The notes beneath the pieces were generated by a model. That model was not told the DNA's origin. It saw only the letters and a list, made by a program, of their open reading frames with translations, and ran no database searches. Made by a program: the position numbers and the translations under genes. Shown here piece after piece: positions 6,662-8,457 of a stretch of 8,457 nt of DNA. The number at the start of each line of letters is the position of its first letter. Position 1 is the first letter of the stretch. Source of the stretch: an uncultured Lentisphaeria bacterium (GTDB lineage: Bacteria; Verrucomicrobiota; Lentisphaeria; Victivallales; Victivallaceae); assembly GCA_903821255.1 (NCBI GenBank), contig CAIJKT010000954.1, positions 1 to 8,457 on the forward strand, in the 5' to 3' direction.

Positions 6662-6713
6662 AAACATTATCAGCCGGCTGTGAACTGAATTGCACCCGGC
6701 CGTTACACTGCCT

Positions 6714-8457
6714 TCATTGCGCAATGATTTTCCTGAACCAGCGGGTTTCGCCCGCCTGCATTTGGAAACTGACAGTATCAATGTTCTTCCCTGCAAGTTT
6801 TCCGCTGGCAAGGTCAAGCAGATCACATTTCCGCGGCAGACGCAATATTTTATTTCCGTTGCTGAGTGCGTGAATCGTAACGAAACCATTGCCGGAATAA
6901 GTCACATCATTACACGGCCCGACCGGTTCAATGCCGGCTTCCCGGACCATATTTCTGACCAGTTCAGGGGTAAACGCTCCGGGAACAGCAATATAAATAC
7001 TTGTCCAGTCTTTAAAGCGCTTTACCGCCCATCCGGTTTTCCCGGTGCCTGTAATCTCGCCAAAGGCAATTGCGCTTTTGTCGTCAATATAAAACATCGG
7101 CTGCATGGATTCGGAAAGAACATTATCCTTTACCCCGGCGGCAAGTTTATCATTGACGCCCGGCAAAGGTCTTATCCGGAAATGGCTGGAGGATTCAGGA
7201 GCGTATTTTACCTTCATCCCCGTCAACTGGTAAATATTTTCCTCAAAACTGCCTTTATCAGAGGCAATACCTGCGGCACTGACAAAAACAACGATATTCC
7301 CGTCTTTCTGCAAGTTATGCTTCACCCAGTCGATCTGGGCGGCTGAAATCGTCGGCGCGGCGAGAAACAAATTCACTTTGTATTTTGCGCGCTTCGGATT
7401 CGTCAAATCGGCAAGGTTGTACGCGTCCCAGGAAACGCCCGAACGGTTCAGCGTGAGTCTGGCAAGCCCCACGGAAAGGTTGTTGAAATTCTGGCAGAAG
7501 CCATATGCGGCATAGTTACGGAGTTCGTCGTCAATAAACACCCCGATTTGCCCGCGGTCTTCCGGCATCGGGTTCTTTGCCGCCAATTCCATCGCCGCGG
7601 CAAGTTCTTTTACCGCTTCAACATATTTCGGGGTGTCAAACATGTTGCGGCTCAATCCCAGGAACCACCCGCCCTGTCCTTGCGCCGCAAGCATTCCCAG
7701 ATCGCGTCTGCCCTGATTGATGAATTCGTTCTCGTCGTTGACCCCGCCCTGAATCATAATCTGGGTAGCGGCATCGGCAGGTTTCCATGAAGTATGAGTA
7801 CGGTAATCCAGTTCGCTCAGCAAAATTTTGCCGTGCAGTCCGAGTGAACCGGCAACAGAACTGTAATTACCGGTGCGTCCGGGGAGCCGCCAGACTCCAT
7901 AATCAGGGACGCTGATAAAACCGTCTATATATTTATCCTCAAACAGCATTTTCTGATTTGAACGGCCGCTGTATCCCTGAATGATATCCGGCGAGTAAAT
8001 ATTCACAAAAACGTTTCTTCCAAATTCCTCTTTGACTACTTTCCCGAAATAATTGGCCGATTTCATTGCGCCAAGATCGTTATGGCGGTTGGAGTCAATG
8101 ATCCAGCGGTCGGTTCCCTTTTTAGGATCCAGAAACCAGCCCTTCGTGCGTATGTCAAAAGGCGCGAATTTAGCCGTATCGAATGTCACTTCCGGATTCT
8201 GCCAGGCCTGACGCAGACGGTTGACATCGCTGCCATATATTTCACGGAGGAATGACCTGAAGTCTTTTTCCGCTCCGGGCGAAAAATCAAACCCCTGATA
8301 CTGTACATGCGGAAACCACTGGCTGTCAGTGCCGCACCAGAGATTCACCCCGGCAACCGCTTTGCCGCAATCAAAGCTCTTAATATGTTTAATCAGCTCC
8401 CGCAATGCTTCGGCAACAGTGCTTCGGAACTCTTCCGCGCTGTAACTGCACGCCCAC
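6714..8457 (-). CDS. GH42-like glycoside hydrolase (beta-galactosidase family), N-terminus beyond the window
   Basis: The minus-strand frame is open to base 8457, so the N-terminal part of the (beta/alpha)8 barrel is missing; internal TTG 8405 is not a real start. What remains resembles GH42: a VAGVNLW strand, then FSPGAEKDFRSFLREIYG with LRQAWQNPEV (the FRxWLxxKYG-LNxAW block), and KILLSELDYRTH carrying the likely nucleophile Glu (codon 7814-7812). A Rossmann-like trimerization-type domain (from GQIGVFIDDELRNYAAYGF to about ASDKGSFEENIYQLTG) and a C-terminal beta domain follow. At the position expected for the acid/base Glu there is Gln (GTDSQWF, codon 8321-8319), about 169 residues before the nucleophile, close to the spacing in characterised GH42 enzymes. 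Activity may therefore be changed or lost. Substrate and signal peptide cannot be judged. It is convergent with the aldolase operon and separated from it by 52 nt. Confidence 0.78.
   Translation of the reverse strand, partial: WACSYSAEEFRSTVAEALRELIKHIKSFDCGKAVAGVNLWCGTDSQWFPHVQYQGFDFSPGAEKDFRSFLREIYGSDVNRLRQAWQNPEVTFDTAKFAPFDIRTKGWFLDPKKGTDRWIIDSNRHNDLGAMKSANYFGKVVKEEFGRNVFVNIYSPDIIQGYSGRSNQKMLFEDKYIDGFISVPDYGVWRLPGRTGNYSSVAGSLGLHGKILLSELDYRTHTSWKPADAATQIMIQGGVNDENEFINQGRRDLGMLAAQGQGGWFLGLSRNMFDTPKYVEAVKELAAAMELAAKNPMPEDRGQIGVFIDDELRNYAAYGFCQNFNNLSVGLARLTLNRSGVSWDAYNLADLTNPKRAKYKVNLFLAAPTISAAQIDWVKHNLQKDGNIVVFVSAAGIASDKGSFEENIYQLTGMKVKYAPESSSHFRIRPLPGVNDKLAAGVKDNVLSESMQPMFYIDDKSAIAFGEITGTGKTGWAVKRFKDWTSIYIAVPGAFTPELVRNMVREAGIEPVGPCNDVTYSGNGFVTIHALSNGNKILRLPRKCDLLDLASGKLAGKNIDTVSFQMQAGETRWFRKIIAQ

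Noticed and set aside
6671..6700. Possible intrinsic terminator after the aldolase: palindrome CAGCCGGCTG and distant GCCGG/CCGGC arms
   Set aside because: The 10-bp palindrome has no loop, the five-base arms are separated by 18 nt, and no T-tract follows on either strand.
6690..7346. A 218-codon open frame on the plus strand downstream of the aldolase
   Set aside because: It is antisense to the C-terminal half of the GH42-like gene, which carries recognisable domain structure; no ribosome binding site or motif supports it.

Overview
The window looks like chromosomal DNA of a Gram-negative bacterium of the Planctomycetota-Verrucomicrobiota-Lentisphaerota group, most likely a Lentisphaerota (Victivallis-like) member. 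This rests on three things: a protein with several MJ0042-like zinc ribbons and a single membrane span, an ADP-heptose:LPS heptosyltransferase, and a mix of FCD-type GntR regulator, BNR/sialidase-like enzyme and GH42-like glycosidase typical of polysaccharide-degrading PVC genomes. The assignment is inference. There are no rRNA, tRNA, CRISPR or transposase features.

Layout. (1) 3-341 is an AT-rich stretch (about 32% GC by hand count over 61-340) encoding a Thr-rich linker and an incomplete discoidin (F5/8 type C)-like domain. It is fused in frame to (2) 342-1700, a zinc-ribbon membrane protein of about 50% or higher GC whose natural start appears to be the ATG at 342. The abrupt change suggests a recombination or assembly junction. 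(3) 1697-2797, minus strand, is a heptosyltransferase II-like glycosyltransferase (GT9) for LPS core synthesis; it converges on the zinc-ribbon gene and shares its stop-codon bases. (4) 2798-2962 is a divergent AT-rich promoter region. (5) 2963-6661, plus strand, is a tightly packed four-gene operon: FCD-type GntR regulator, sialidase-like BNR protein, APH-fold small-molecule kinase and HpcH/HpaI-family aldolase. The last three are joined by an 11-nt and a 4-nt overlap. (6) From 6714 to the right edge, minus strand, is a GH42-like glycoside hydrolase cut by the window edge, convergent with the operon.

Working model. The operon reads as a small regulated catabolic module: the BNR enzyme acts on a glycosidic, probably acidic, sugar, the kinase phosphorylates the product, and the HpaI-type aldolase cleaves a 2-keto-3-deoxy acid to pyruvate or a related keto acid plus an aldehyde, with the GntR protein sensing a carboxylate intermediate. 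No canonical sialic acid genes (NanA lyase, NanE, NanK or a transporter) lie in the window, so the substrate is open. This grouping of BNR protein, APH kinase and HpaI aldolase is the best candidate for an undescribed pathway here. The GH42-like protein has Gln where the acid/base Glu is expected, which is also notable.
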